Source: Acidobacteriota bacterium
GTDB lineage: Bacteria > Acidobacteriota > Thermoanaerobaculia > Multivoradales > Multivoraceae
Reading direction: 5' to 3'
Length of the DNA: 64,000 bases
NCBI GenBank assembly: GCA_028877275.1
Contig: JAPPFP010000010.1
Location: 131,640 to 195,639, forward strand
Positions within the stretch are counted from its first letter, which is position 1, and each line of letters opens with the position of its first letter. Made by a program: the position numbers and the translations under genes. The notes under the pieces are model-generated. The model was not told the DNA's origin. It was given only the letters and a program-made list of their open reading frames with translations, and searched no databases. Below are positions 18,053 to 26,716 of the stretch, piece after piece.

Positions 18053-18230
18053 GTCCGCGGCGGCGTGCGGGGGGAGGGTCCCAGAGGCACGCTCGCCCGC
18101 ACTTGGAAGATGCGGAGCAGGGGCTCGCTGTTGTCGGCTGCACTCCGCCTCAGCGTCGGTTGGGGGAGGGGCGTAGGAAGTCGTTTGCCTCCGACGCCCT
18201 GGGCCCCTCCCCCCGCACGCCGTCGCGGAC
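18053..18230. repeat. 178-bp element bounded by 31-bp terminal inverted repeats
   Basis: The left arm 18053-18083 and right arm 18200-18230 are inverted copies matching at 29 of 31 positions, with core CGGCGTGCGGGGGGAGGG. Inside are smaller hairpins, for example CCGCA...TGCGG around 18097-18115. No coding frame of its own is convincing. It lies three bases after the stop of the second RND gene and about 100 bases before the end of the convergent dehydrogenase gene. It could be a bidirectional terminator or mRNA-stabilising structure, a REP/BIME-like repeat, or a MITE-like remnant. No second copy was found in this window. Confidence 0.6.
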
Positions 18231-18328
18231 TGGACTCCGTCGTTGGCGGTCGCGGATCCCTGCCGTCACACACTGGGTGCGCCGGCGTCCTCGCCGGCTT
18301 CCGGGAAGCGGCCCCTTTTCCGGGAGCG
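18231..18328. other. Intergenic remainder between convergent genes
   Basis: About 100 bases between the inverted-repeat element and the end of the dehydrogenase gene. Only short GC hairpins are visible (for example GCCGGCG...CGCCGGC near 18281-18301). I see no gene and no U-rich terminator tail. Confidence 0.4.
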
Positions 18329-20623
18329 CTACGGAAATGCGGACTCGAGTTCCGCAGCAGTCCAGGGATCCACTCGGTCGCTTGTTCGCTGGCGGACGTT
18401 GGTGACGAGTTCGGGCGGGACCGGGTCAGCGGTATTGCCCCAGCTCCGACGAATGTAGGTGAGGAGGGCGGCGATGGCGTCGTCGGGGAGGCGGGGGTCG
18501 GCCGCGAAGCCGGGCATCAGGTCGTCCCAGGTTTCGCCGTGGACTTCGATCGGGCCTTCGATGCCGTGGAGGACGAGGGCGACCAGGCGCTCGGGTGATC
18601 CGAGAACCCACGGGGTGTTGACCAGAGTCGGGCCCAGGCCCTCCTGGCCTTCGCCGTCGTTGTTGTGGCAGGAGCGGCAGGCGCGATAGTGGCGGCGGCC
18701 GCGGTTGAACTGGGCTGCCTCCGGAGCGGTCATGGCGGGAGCCGCTGCCGGCGCGTCCGGAGGGTCGCTGGCACCGGTCAGATTCGCGGCGAGGGCGACC
18801 TGGCGGTGGAACGGGTCGTCCGGCTGCGCCGTGACCCGTTCGGCGAGGACGTTTCTTGCCCAGGTCGACTCACGGGCCATGGCGCCGACAGTCAGGAGGG
18901 CCTGGGTGCGTACCTGGGGCGACGAGGAGTCGAGCAGGTCGGCGATCGCCGCCTCACCGGTGGCGCTCTCCGCCAGCACCTCCTCGCCGGTGCGCAAGGC
19001 GTGGACGACGAGCCAGGGATCCCGGGCCCGCAGGGCCTTCTGCACGGTGGCGGCATCCAGCTCGCCGCGGCCGTGGAGCGTCCACAGAGCGTGGATCCGG
19101 GAGAGCCGATTCTCGCCGGAGCGGGCGAGTTCGCGCAGGGCGTCGCGGTCCGCGTCGTCGAGATCGTTCTCGACCAGCAGTCGCTGGGCCGTGTCACGCT
19201 CCCAGCCATTCGGGTGGGACAGGGCGGCAATGCGCTCGGCTGCCGTTGCGAGACGCGGCGCCTCGCGACGGACGGAGGCCGGGTCCTCGGCATCTCCTTC
19301 CCAGACCACCCGGTAAATGCGGCCCATGCCGAGCGGGCGGTCGAGGCCGTGCTCGAGGATGTACTCGCGGAGGTAGGTCGTCACGTAGCGCACGTGCTGG
19401 AGGATGCCGCGGTACATGTCGATCACGTACAGGGCTCCATCCGGCCCGACCTTTGCGTCGACCGGACGGAAGCGCTCGTCGGTGGAGGCGAGGAACTCGC
19501 GCTCCACCCAGGCCGGATCGCCGTAGCGACGGTGCTCGGCGACCAGGGTTGGGATGCCGTTCTCCGCCGGACCAGGAGCGAGATCGAAGTGGGCTACTAC
19601 GTTTCCGGCTGGTTCCGGCACGAAGACATCGCCGCGGAAGGTAGCGGGGAACTGGTCCCCCCGATAGACCGCGAGGCCACTCACCGAAGTGGTCACGGCC
19701 AGCCGGCCGTCCTCGCGCAGCATGCTGTTCACGTAGCCGCGGTTGATACCCGGATTCACCCGGATCGAGTAGACGGACTCGTCGTGGACGAGCCGCTCGC
19801 TGGCGCCGCGGCCGCCCCCCCGCGGCTGGTGGTCCGGGTCGGCGAGGGCGTAGTCGGCCGGGATCAGGTCGGCGAACAGATAGCGGGAGTTCGTGTTGTA
19901 GTAGAGGCGGCCGACATCGTCCTGGGTGATGCCCCACTGGCCACGGAACAGGGTCGGGTCGACCTCGATCGAAGCGCCCTCCGCGTCCCGGCGCAGCCGG
20001 AAGCGCCGATCGGACTTGGCGTTGTAGATCCAGTTGTCGAGGCCCCAGAGGAGTCCGTTCTCCGTGTGCTCGAGCAGGTCGGGGTCCGGGTCGCCGTAGT
20101 CCAGCAGCCGCTCCCGACTGGCGCAGCGGGGTAGTTCGCCAGACCCGGCTTCACTCCGGCACAGCCAGAGGTTCGGCGGTTCGCCGACGAGGACGCCCCC
20201 CGTGACGGTCGCGACCGCGCGCGGGCTGACCAGGCCGTCCAGGTAGACGCCGCCGCGGTCCATCGCGCCGTCCGCGTCCGTGTCCTCGAGCACGACGACA
20301 CGGCCGACCGGTTCCTGTTCGCCCTCGCCGTCGACGTTCGGCATGAAACCCCGCATCTCCACCACGTACAGGAGACCGCCTTCGTCCCACGCCATCGCCA
20401 CCGGGTCCTCGACCAGGGGTTCCGCGGCGACCAGCTCGATACGAAAACCGGGGGCCACGCGCAGCGTTGCCATGGCTTCCTCAGGCGCCAGGGGAGGCGC
20501 CTCCGGCACCTCGAACTGGCGCCAGACCTGCTCCATCACGTGGCCTTCGCGGTCGCCTCGCTGGGCCGCCAGGGGCGCCGTGCACAGGGCGAGCACGATG
20601 AAGGGAGATACTCGCCAGCGCAT
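18329..20623 (-). CDS. Secreted PQQ/membrane-bound-dehydrogenase-like protein with C-terminal cytochrome c
   Basis: 764 residues, exported (signal peptide ending PLAA-QRG). The N-terminal two thirds form a beta-propeller of the type called 'membrane-bound dehydrogenase' in Planctomycetes/Verrucomicrobia (APGFRIELVAAEPLVEDPVAMAWDEGG..., DTDADGAMDRGGVYLDGL, DMYRGILQHVRYVTTYLREYI). A HEAT-like helical region follows (about 470-620). The C-terminus is a class I cytochrome c with heme motif Cys649-x-x-Cys652-His653 (CRSCH) and a likely axial Met in DDLMPGF. It probably oxidises a sugar or alcohol in the periplasm and passes electrons to the heme; the substrate is unknown. ATG start 23 bases from the divergent Nramp-like gene, with which it may share a TAGCCTA box. 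Confidence 0.8.
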   Translation of the reverse strand: MRWRVSPFIVLALCTAPLAAQRGDREGHVMEQVWRQFEVPEAPPLAPEEAMATLRVAPGFRIELVAAEPLVEDPVAMAWDEGGLLYVVEMRGFMPNVDGEGEQEPVGRVVVLEDTDADGAMDRGGVYLDGLVSPRAVATVTGGVLVGEPPNLWLCRSEAGSGELPRCASRERLLDYGDPDPDLLEHTENGLLWGLDNWIYNAKSDRRFRLRRDAEGASIEVDPTLFRGQWGITQDDVGRLYYNTNSRYLFADLIPADYALADPDHQPRGGGRGASERLVHDESVYSIRVNPGINRGYVNSMLREDGRLAVTTSVSGLAVYRGDQFPATFRGDVFVPEPAGNVVAHFDLAPGPAENGIPTLVAEHRRYGDPAWVEREFLASTDERFRPVDAKVGPDGALYVIDMYRGILQHVRYVTTYLREYILEHGLDRPLGMGRIYRVVWEGDAEDPASVRREAPRLATAAERIAALSHPNGWERDTAQRLLVENDLDDADRDALRELARSGENRLSRIHALWTLHGRGELDAATVQKALRARDPWLVVHALRTGEEVLAESATGEAAIADLLDSSSPQVRTQALLTVGAMARESTWARNVLAERVTAQPDDPFHRQVALAANLTGASDPPDAPAAAPAMTAPEAAQFNRGRRHYRACRSCHNNDGEGQEGLGPTLVNTPWVLGSPERLVALVLHGIEGPIEVHGETWDDLMPGFAADPRLPDDAIAALLTYIRRSWGNTADPVPPELVTNVRQRTSDRVDPWTAAELESAFP

Positions 20624-20633
20624 CGGCGTGGAG

Positions 20634-20640
20634 TAGCCTA
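20634..20640. promoter_or_regulatory. TAGCCTA, possible overlapping divergent -10 boxes
   Basis: TAGCCT (20634-20639) lies seven bases before the ATG of the Nramp-like gene. On the other strand TAGGCT (20635-20640) lies about 11 bases before the ATG of the dehydrogenase gene. With only 23 bases between the two start codons, both genes would have leaderless or near-leaderless transcripts. No clear -35 boxes. Confidence 0.3.
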
Positions 20641-20646
20641 GCCCAC

Positions 20647-22068
20647 ATGCCAGAGCGCCTGTCCGCGGCCGAGCGGGACGAACTGCGGGTCGGTCTGCGG
20701 ATGGCCCACCCGCCCGACCCGGAGGCGCTGGGCGCGGAGCGCCAGCGACTGGCCGGACTGGAGCAGGCGCCCAGGACGGCGCGCTGGCGAGCCTTCGCCG
20801 GGCTGATCGGCCCGGGCTACATGCAGAGCGCGATGACCCTCGGCAGCGGCACGGCGGCCTCCGCCCTGTTCGCCGGGGCGGTCTTCGGCTATCAGCTCCT
20901 GTGGGTCGCGCCGCTCGCCATGCTGTTGGGGCTGGTCATGCTGTCCGCCGTCGCCCACCAGACGCTGTCGACGGGCCTGCGTCCGTTCGATGCGATGCGC
21001 CGCTTCGCGGGGGCGCCTCTGGCCTGGAGCTGGGCCCTGGGCGCGCTCGTCGCGTCGATCGTCTGGCACTTCCCGCAGTACTCACTGGCCTCCGCGGTGC
21101 TGGTCGACCTCGGCGAAGCGGCGGGGTTCGAGGGGTTGCCGGCGCCGGCGCTGGGCTTCGTCGTCCTCGTCTGGGCCGTGCTCATTTCGTCGCTCTACGG
21201 TCGCCGGCCGGAGATGATCCGGCTCTACGAGCGGCTCCTGCGGTACATGGTGTGGGGCATCGTCGTCTGCTTCGCCTGGGTCGTCGTCCGCACGGGAATC
21301 TCGGACTGGGGGGCCTTGATCCGCGGCTTCACGGGATTCGCGGTTCCCGGAGAGCGAAACGGCGTGCTCGGCGTGACGGTGATCCTGAGCGGTCTCTCCG
21401 CCGCGGTCGGAATCAACATGGTCTTCCTCTACCCGTACTCGCTACTCGCCCGCGGCTGGTCGAGGGAGCACAGGTCGCTGGCCCGGTTCGACCTGTGGAC
21501 CGGGACGTTCGTGCCCTACGTCCTGGCGGCGAGCCTGATGGTGATCGCCGCGGCGAACACGATTCACCTCGATCCCTCCTACGACGGCGTCCGGCTGAGC
21601 CCGGTCGAGGCGGCGCAGTCCCTGGCGGCCGTCGCGGGACCGGCAGTGGGCAGAGTGGTGTTCGACCTGGGCGTGCTCGGCATGGCCCTGTCGACGATCA
21701 CTCTCCACATGCTGGCGACCGGGTTCGTGGCCTGCGAGCTGTTCGGTTGGGAGTTCGGCAGCACGAAGCACCGGTTGGCCATGCTGCTCCCCGCGCCCGG
21801 TGTGCTGGGGCCGGTGTTCTGGGGCGACATCGCGGTCTGGCTGGCGGTGCCGACGAACATCGTCTGCGGCCTGTTCCTGCCCGCGGCCTACGTCGGCTTC
21901 GTCATGCTCCAGCGCAGCCGCGGCTACCTGGGCGACGACCGTCCGTCCGGCGCCCGGGGCTGGCTGTGGTGGGGCGCGATGGTCGCCGTGACCCTCTTTC
22001 TCACCGGCTTCATGGCCTGGTACGTCTGGACCCAGGGACCGTCGTACTTCGGGCGCTTCGCCGGTTGA
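20647..22068 (+). CDS. Nramp-like transporter lacking canonical metal-site motifs
   Basis: Integral membrane protein of 473 residues with about eleven hydrophobic segments; the best match I recognise is the Nramp/APC-fold family. A hydrophilic N-terminus of about 45 residues is followed by TM1 with LIGPGYMQSAMTLGSGT. The region is aligned like Nramp TM1 but carries GPGY (55-58) where Nramp has DPGN. In TM6, where Nramp has MPH, the sequence is NMVFLYPYSLL. The residues binding Mn/Fe in classical MntH are therefore absent, so metal transport should not be assumed. It lies 17 bases upstream of a sugar-type ABC cassette on the same strand, suggesting a shared transcript. Family assignment is moderately sure; substrate unknown. 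Confidence 0.65.
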   Translation: MPERLSAAERDELRVGLRMAHPPDPEALGAERQRLAGLEQAPRTARWRAFAGLIGPGYMQSAMTLGSGTAASALFAGAVFGYQLLWVAPLAMLLGLVMLSAVAHQTLSTGLRPFDAMRRFAGAPLAWSWALGALVASIVWHFPQYSLASAVLVDLGEAAGFEGLPAPALGFVVLVWAVLISSLYGRRPEMIRLYERLLRYMVWGIVVCFAWVVVRTGISDWGALIRGFTGFAVPGERNGVLGVTVILSGLSAAVGINMVFLYPYSLLARGWSREHRSLARFDLWTGTFVPYVLAASLMVIAAANTIHLDPSYDGVRLSPVEAAQSLAAVAGPAVGRVVFDLGVLGMALSTITLHMLATGFVACELFGWEFGSTKHRLAMLLPAPGVLGPVFWGDIAVWLAVPTNIVCGLFLPAAYVGFVMLQRSRGYLGDDRPSGARGWLWWGAMVAVTLFLTGFMAWYVWTQGPSYFGRFAG

Positions 22069-22085
22069 GTCGCGGCCGCCGGGCG

Positions 22086-22820
22086 ATGCTGGAGCTGCGG
22101 TCGGTCGGGATGCACTTCGGCGCCGTCGAGGCGCTCGTGGACGTCGACCTGAGACTGGGCGCCGGCGAGGTCGTCGGCCTGATGGGAGACAACGGCGCCG
22201 GCAAGTCGACGCTGCTCAAGATCGTGGCCGGCAACTTCTCTCCAACATCGGGGCGGGTGCTCTGGGACGGCGCGGATGTCGAACTCTCGCCGCTCTCCGC
22301 GCGCGAACTCGGGATCGAGGCCGTCTACCAGGACCTCGCGCTCTGCGACAACCTCTCAGCTGCAGCCAACGTGTTCCTGGGCCGCGAGTTGAGCCGCCGG
22401 ATGTTCGGAGTCCTGCCGGTGCTCGACCACGCCGCGATGCGCAGGAAGTCGGCGGAGCTGTTCGCCGAGCTCGGCTCGGACACCCGGGCGGATGACCTCG
22501 TGCGGCAGATGTCGGGCGGCCAGCGTCAGGCGGTGGCGATCGCCCGAGCGCGCCTGAGTTCGCCCCGGCTGGTGCTGCTCGACGAGCCGACCGCCGCGAT
22601 CAGCGTGCGGCAGATCGCCGAGGTGCTGGAGCTGATCCGCAGCCTGAGAGAGCAGGGCGTCGGCATCCTGCTCATCTCGCACCGGATGTCGGACGTGTTC
22701 GCCGTCGCCGACCGTATCCTCGTGCTCCGTCGCGGCCGCAAGGTCGCGGACAAGCTGACGGCGGACTCGTCGCCGGAGGAAGTGACCGCCCTGATCACCG
22801 GAGCGATCGAGGCGGCGTGA
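22086..22820 (+). CDS. Sugar-type ABC transporter ATP-binding protein
   Basis: Cytoplasmic ATPase of the carbohydrate uptake (CUT2) class, 244 residues, having a single nucleotide-binding domain unlike the duplicated RbsA (so more like FrcA). Walker A GDNGAGKST, Q-loop YQDLALCDNL, signature MSGGQRQ, Walker B LVLLDEPTAA and H-loop ISHRM are all present. ATG start at 22086. The stop overlaps the GTG of the permease gene (GTGA). It powers the permease and binding protein encoded next. Confidence 0.9.
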   Translation: MLELRSVGMHFGAVEALVDVDLRLGAGEVVGLMGDNGAGKSTLLKIVAGNFSPTSGRVLWDGADVELSPLSARELGIEAVYQDLALCDNLSAAANVFLGRELSRRMFGVLPVLDHAAMRRKSAELFAELGSDTRADDLVRQMSGGQRQAVAIARARLSSPRLVLLDEPTAAISVRQIAEVLELIRSLREQGVGILLISHRMSDVFAVADRILVLRRGRKVADKLTADSSPEEVTALITGAIEAA

Positions 22821-23770
22821 CGGGTCTCCGCCGAGCGCCTCAGTCCCTGTGGGTGATGTTGACGGTCGCCGCCCTGGCCGGCGTGATGAGCCTGGTCTCG
22901 GAGCCGTTCGCGAGCGCCGACAACATCTTCAACGTCAGCCGCAACTTCGCCTTCATCGGACTGATCGCCCTCGGCCAGACGGCCGTGATCGCGACCGGCG
23001 GAATCGACCTCTCGGTGGGCTCTGTGATGGGGCTCGCGGGGATCGTCACGGGACTCGTTCTGGGCTCGGGACAGCCTCTGGTGCTGGCCGCGGCCGCCGG
23101 CCTGGGGTGTGCGCTTCTTTGTGGACTCGTGAACGGCGCGCTGGTGGGGTATCTCCGGTTGTCGCCGTTCGTCGTCACGCTCGGCATGCTGAGCATCGCC
23201 CGGTCGCTGGCCTTGGTGGTCTCGAACAACCGGATGATTCATGACTTCGGTCCCGACGAAGAGCTCGTTCTCGCTCTCGGCGGCGGGCGCTTCCTGGGCC
23301 TCGCGAACCCGGTCTGGTTGCTGCTCGTTGCCGCGCTCGCCGCCGCGGCCTGGTTTCGGTACAGCCGGCTGGCCCGCTACGTACTGGCCGTCGGCGGCAA
23401 CGAGGTCTCGACGCGCCTGGCGGGGATACCGGTGGCCCGGGTCAAGCTCACGGTGTATGTCCTGAGCTCCCTGCTGGCCGGAGCATCCGCGATTCTGATG
23501 ATCGGCTGGCTGGGGGCGGTCACGAACGCGCTCGGCCAGGGTTATGAACTGCGCGTGATCGCCTCGGCGGTGATCGGCGGCGCGAACCTGATGGGAGGTG
23601 AGGGGGGCGCGTTCGGCGCGGTAGCTGGCGCGGCTCTGATCGAACTGATCCGCAACAGCCTGTTGCTGCTGGGCGTGGACCCCTACTGGCAGGGGGCGTT
23701 CGTTGGCGGATCGATCATCGTCGCTATGCTCGTCGAGCGAGCAAGGCGAGGCAGACGGACCGCTGGCTGA
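22817..23770 (+). CDS. Sugar-type ABC transporter permease (RbsC-like)
   Basis: 317-residue inner-membrane protein of the BPD_transp_2 family with about eight to ten hydrophobic segments. Family hallmarks include ATGGIDLSVGSVMGLAG, the EAA-like VGGNEVSTRLAGIPVARVKL, and ASAVIGGANLMGGEGGAFGAVAGA. It forms the channel for a monosaccharide or a similar small solute together with the preceding ATPase and following binding protein. GTG start overlapping the ATPase stop by four bases. Substrate cannot be told from sequence alone. Confidence 0.9.
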   Translation: MTGLRRAPQSLWVMLTVAALAGVMSLVSEPFASADNIFNVSRNFAFIGLIALGQTAVIATGGIDLSVGSVMGLAGIVTGLVLGSGQPLVLAAAAGLGCALLCGLVNGALVGYLRLSPFVVTLGMLSIARSLALVVSNNRMIHDFGPDEELVLALGGGRFLGLANPVWLLLVAALAAAAWFRYSRLARYVLAVGGNEVSTRLAGIPVARVKLTVYVLSSLLAGASAILMIGWLGAVTNALGQGYELRVIASAVIGGANLMGGEGGAFGAVAGAALIELIRNSLLLLGVDPYWQGAFVGGSIIVAMLVERARRGRRTAG

Positions 23771-23771
23771 A

Positions 23772-23788
23772 ACCGGCAAGGAGCCGGT
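23772..23788 (+). other. Short mRNA hairpin between permease and binding-protein genes
   Basis: ACCGGC (23772-23777), loop AAGGA, GCCGGT (23783-23788): a perfect 6-bp GC-rich stem with no U-tract. It starts one base after the permease stop. Such structures between ABC cistrons often stabilise or attenuate transcript segments so the binding protein is made in different amounts. Confidence 0.4.
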
Positions 23789-23818
23789 GTTCGCTCGGGA
23801 GCTTCAGTCCGACCGGGG

Positions 23819-24877
23819 GTGCAAGTGAGCCGGAACAGGAAGGAGTGGAGCGGACGAGGCGCCCGCGGACACCGTCGGATGCCGGCCGGGCTCGTTGCCC
23901 TCTCGCTACTGGCACTGGCGGGCTGCTCGCCGGAAGACGCCGGCTACACCTTCGCCCTGGTGCCCAAGGCGATGAACAACCCGTTCTTCGACTTCGCTCG
24001 CGAGGGCTGCATGCAGGCGGCAGAGGACCTGGGCGACGTCGACTGTCTGTACATCGGTCCCAGCGAGCACACGGAGGCGGACCAGATCCAGGTGGTGGAG
24101 GACCTGATCACGCGCCGGGTGGACGGGCTCGCGGTGTCGCCCTCGAACGCGACCGCGATGGCGCGGGCGGTGGCGCGCGCTCGCGACGCCGGAATTCCGG
24201 TGATCACCTGGGATTCCGATCTCCTGGCCGAGGATGCCGGGTTGCGGACGACGTACATCGGTACGGAGAACCGTGCGATGGGCGTCGAGCAGGCGAAGCT
24301 GCTTCAGGAACTGAAGCCGGAAGGGGGCAGCATCTGCATTCAGTCGGGCGGGGCCGCGGCGATGAATCACAACGAGAGAATGCAGGGACTCCGGGACACG
24401 CTGGCCGGCGCCCTGTCGGCCGCGCCGCCGGGGCAGCGGCTGGAGGGCCAGAACGGGTGGGTGGAGGCAGCGGCCTGCCCGCTCTACACGAACGACGACT
24501 TTCCGCTCGCCGTTCAGCAGATGGCCGACGTGCTGGCCTCGGAGCCGGATCTCGACGTGTTCTCGATCACCGGCGGCTTCCCGCAGTTCGTGGATCAGGC
24601 CTACAGGCAGGCTGTCGAACCGTACCGGGAACGGCTCGACTCCAGGGACCTCGTGATCATCGGTGCGGATGTGCTGCCGATGCAACTCGACCTGCTGGCC
24701 GAGGGCCTGAGTCACGGACAGGTGGGCCAGCGGCCGTACGCCATGGGCTACCGGTCGATGGAGGTGCTGCTGCAACTCGTGAACGGCGAGCCGGTCGAGG
24801 ACCCGATCTACACCGGCCTCGACATCTTGACGAGCCCCGCGGATGTCGAGGCCTTCCGGGCGGGCCGGAGTGAATGA
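23819..24877 (+). CDS. Periplasmic sugar-binding lipoprotein of ABC transporter
   Basis: Substrate-binding protein of the periplasmic binding protein type I (Peripla_BP_4) family, the receptor for the two preceding ABC subunits. The signal sequence ends in a good lipobox (ALAGC), so the mature protein is probably a lipoprotein. The fold signature is clear: TFALVPKAMNNPFFDFAREGC, GPSEHTEADQIQVVEDLITRRVDGLAVSPSN, and VITWDSDLL. Starts at GTG 23819 or GTG 23825 give a basic n-region of about 20 residues; an ATG at 23879 would leave almost no n-region, so I prefer the upstream GTG. Ligand unknown. It ends 22 bases from the convergent VWFA gene. Confidence 0.88.
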   Translation: MQVSRNRKEWSGRGARGHRRMPAGLVALSLLALAGCSPEDAGYTFALVPKAMNNPFFDFAREGCMQAAEDLGDVDCLYIGPSEHTEADQIQVVEDLITRRVDGLAVSPSNATAMARAVARARDAGIPVITWDSDLLAEDAGLRTTYIGTENRAMGVEQAKLLQELKPEGGSICIQSGGAAAMNHNERMQGLRDTLAGALSAAPPGQRLEGQNGWVEAAACPLYTNDDFPLAVQQMADVLASEPDLDVFSITGGFPQFVDQAYRQAVEPYRERLDSRDLVIIGADVLPMQLDLLAEGLSHGQVGQRPYAMGYRSMEVLLQLVNGEPVEDPIYTGLDILTSPADVEAFRAGRSE

Positions 24878-24899
24878 ACGGCAGCCCGGGCCAGGACCC

Positions 24900-26705
24900 T
24901 TAGGGGAGCTGAACGTTCTTGACGAGGTAGCTGGTTCGGCCGGTCGCCTCGTCGCGGATGCCGACCGCCACGTCGAACCTGCCGGGCGGCAGGTCGACGT
25001 TCACGACCACCAGGGTGCTCTCCAGTTCCGGCGCCAGTTGCGCTTCGCTCAGCGTCAGGGCCTTCTGCCGCATCGACGTGCGCTCGCCCGTGTCGTTGCC
25101 GGCGACCAGGAATATCCGCACCGTACCGCTCGAGCCTGAGGGCCCCGGCAGCCGCGTCACGGCCGCTACCGGCACGTGAACTTCCACCGGCAGCGTGGCC
25201 TGCTCCCGGCCGGCGCCTTCCTGAACCTCGCCGAACGTCACGTCGGCGCCGAGGGGGTTCGACTGCTCGCCCAGTTTCAGGGCGGCGTACAGGCGGTCGG
25301 CGAGGCGCTGCTCCTCGGACTTCAGGATGTAGGAGCGGCGATAGCGGACCCGCCAGCCCTTCTTCGGCTTCGTCAGCCGGACCTCGATCTGACGGATCGA
25401 GTACCGGCGTTCGGGCGGGGCCGCATAGCCGAGCGAGTAGTAGGAGCCGAAGTCGGCCGCGATTTCCTCCAGCGCCTCGGCCGGATGTGCCTCGTTGAAG
25501 ACGGCGCGGCCCCCGGTTTCGTCGGCGAGCAGGCTGAGCGTCGACTGAAGGTTGTCGACGCGCAGGCGATCGTTCCGGTTGCTGGGAACGAGCACGTTGG
25601 CCAGGCCGAGACCCCCGGCGCCGCCTCCGTCTGCCGCGCCGACCGGACCGCCGAAGCGGGCGTCGACGGCGGACGAGCCGCGGACGCCGCCGGCGTCGAT
25701 CGGATAGAGCGTGACGCGGTTGGCGTTGCTGAAGGCGCTGAAGCGGTTGAAGCGCGTGGTCTCGTCCCGTTCGGTCTGGCGCCGATCCGTTTCCATCTGG
25801 TTTTCGGGGCAGACCTCGCCGAGGTAGTGGTAAACCTCAGCGCCTGGCTGCTGGGGAAGACCGTCGCTGACGTAGATCACCGCTTTTGGGCCGGGTAGCC
25901 CACCGAGGGCGGTCACCAGATCGGCCAGGGCGGAAATCGATGCCGCGGCGCGGGACTGCATCTCGGCTGCGTACTGGTCGGCGGAACCGAGGAAGCTGGG
26001 CCAGAGGTCTACGCAGGGTACGCAGTCCGGTGCGATCGCGCTCCGCGACTCACCAAGGGCGCAGGCCTCGTAGGCCTGGCGAATCTCCTGGAGGATCCGG
26101 CGCCGGAAGAGTTCGTTGTCGTGAGCAGGCGATCTCGGCTCGTTTTCGATTTGTCGCAGTGCTTCCGTCAGTTCGGCCGGATCGCTCGTGAAAGGCACCC
26201 GGATGTTCAGGTCGGGATCGCCTGTGGCGAGCAGGAAGCGAACGCTGCCGGCCAGTTCCCCGCGACCTGTCAGAAAGGTGGCGAGATCACGCTCGATCCG
26301 CCGCAGATTGCCGAGGTAGGTGCGGTAGCGGTCGAGGTACAGCGCCACCATGAGAGGTGGACCGATCTCGTCCAGTTCCTCGAGACTCTCGCCTTCGGTC
26401 CACTCCAGGTCATCAACGTCGCGGCGGGTGGCGGCGTTCAGGAAGTTCGTGACTTCCATCTGCTCGCCTTCTTCGAAGACCTCGAAGTCCTCGATGGAAA
26501 GGTCCGAGATCGGCCTGCCCCTGCGGTCCGTGACGTGAACGTCGATGTTCACGATGTTCACGGTGACCTCGTCGAGGATCGTGGCCGTCTGCGGATTCAG
26601 GTCCTGGGACTGGCGCGCCGCCAGGGGCGCCGCGAACCACCCCAGGGTGGCAGCGAGGATGATGACCACACGCCAGGACTGGAGCCGGGAGTCCACGAGG
26701 TTCAC
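24900..26705 (-). CDS. Secreted VWFA-domain protein, acidobacterial type
   Basis: 601 residues with a signal peptide (VVIILAATLGWFAAPLAA). A beta domain typical of the acidobacterial VWFA-related family follows (VTVNIVNIDVHVTDRRGRPISDLSIEDFEVFEEGE, about 48-82). A von Willebrand A region spans about 118-400 and ends with a beta-rich C-terminal domain. The first MIDAS strand reads ALYLDRYRTYL rather than DxSxS, so metal binding may be lost, although a later SDG element (YVSDGLP) remains. Function of the family is not established; extracellular protein binding is the usual guess. The start is a GTG only 11 bases from the divergent PIG-L gene; another start within the next 15 codons is possible. 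Confidence 0.8.
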   Translation of the reverse strand: MNLVDSRLQSWRVVIILAATLGWFAAPLAARQSQDLNPQTATILDEVTVNIVNIDVHVTDRRGRPISDLSIEDFEVFEEGEQMEVTNFLNAATRRDVDDLEWTEGESLEELDEIGPPLMVALYLDRYRTYLGNLRRIERDLATFLTGRGELAGSVRFLLATGDPDLNIRVPFTSDPAELTEALRQIENEPRSPAHDNELFRRRILQEIRQAYEACALGESRSAIAPDCVPCVDLWPSFLGSADQYAAEMQSRAAASISALADLVTALGGLPGPKAVIYVSDGLPQQPGAEVYHYLGEVCPENQMETDRRQTERDETTRFNRFSAFSNANRVTLYPIDAGGVRGSSAVDARFGGPVGAADGGGAGGLGLANVLVPSNRNDRLRVDNLQSTLSLLADETGGRAVFNEAHPAEALEEIAADFGSYYSLGYAAPPERRYSIRQIEVRLTKPKKGWRVRYRRSYILKSEEQRLADRLYAALKLGEQSNPLGADVTFGEVQEGAGREQATLPVEVHVPVAAVTRLPGPSGSSGTVRIFLVAGNDTGERTSMRQKALTLSEAQLAPELESTLVVVNVDLPPGRFDVAVGIRDEATGRTSYLVKNVQLP

Positions 26706-26711
26706 TATACT
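26706..26711 (+). promoter_or_regulatory. TATACT box before PIG-L gene
   Basis: TATACT five bases before the ATG at 26717, a near-consensus -10 hexamer in very GC-rich surroundings. Transcription would begin at or just inside the coding start, giving a leaderless mRNA, or a short leader if translation starts at ATG 26744. No good -35 box seen. Confidence 0.4.
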
Positions 26712-26716
26712 GAGGC

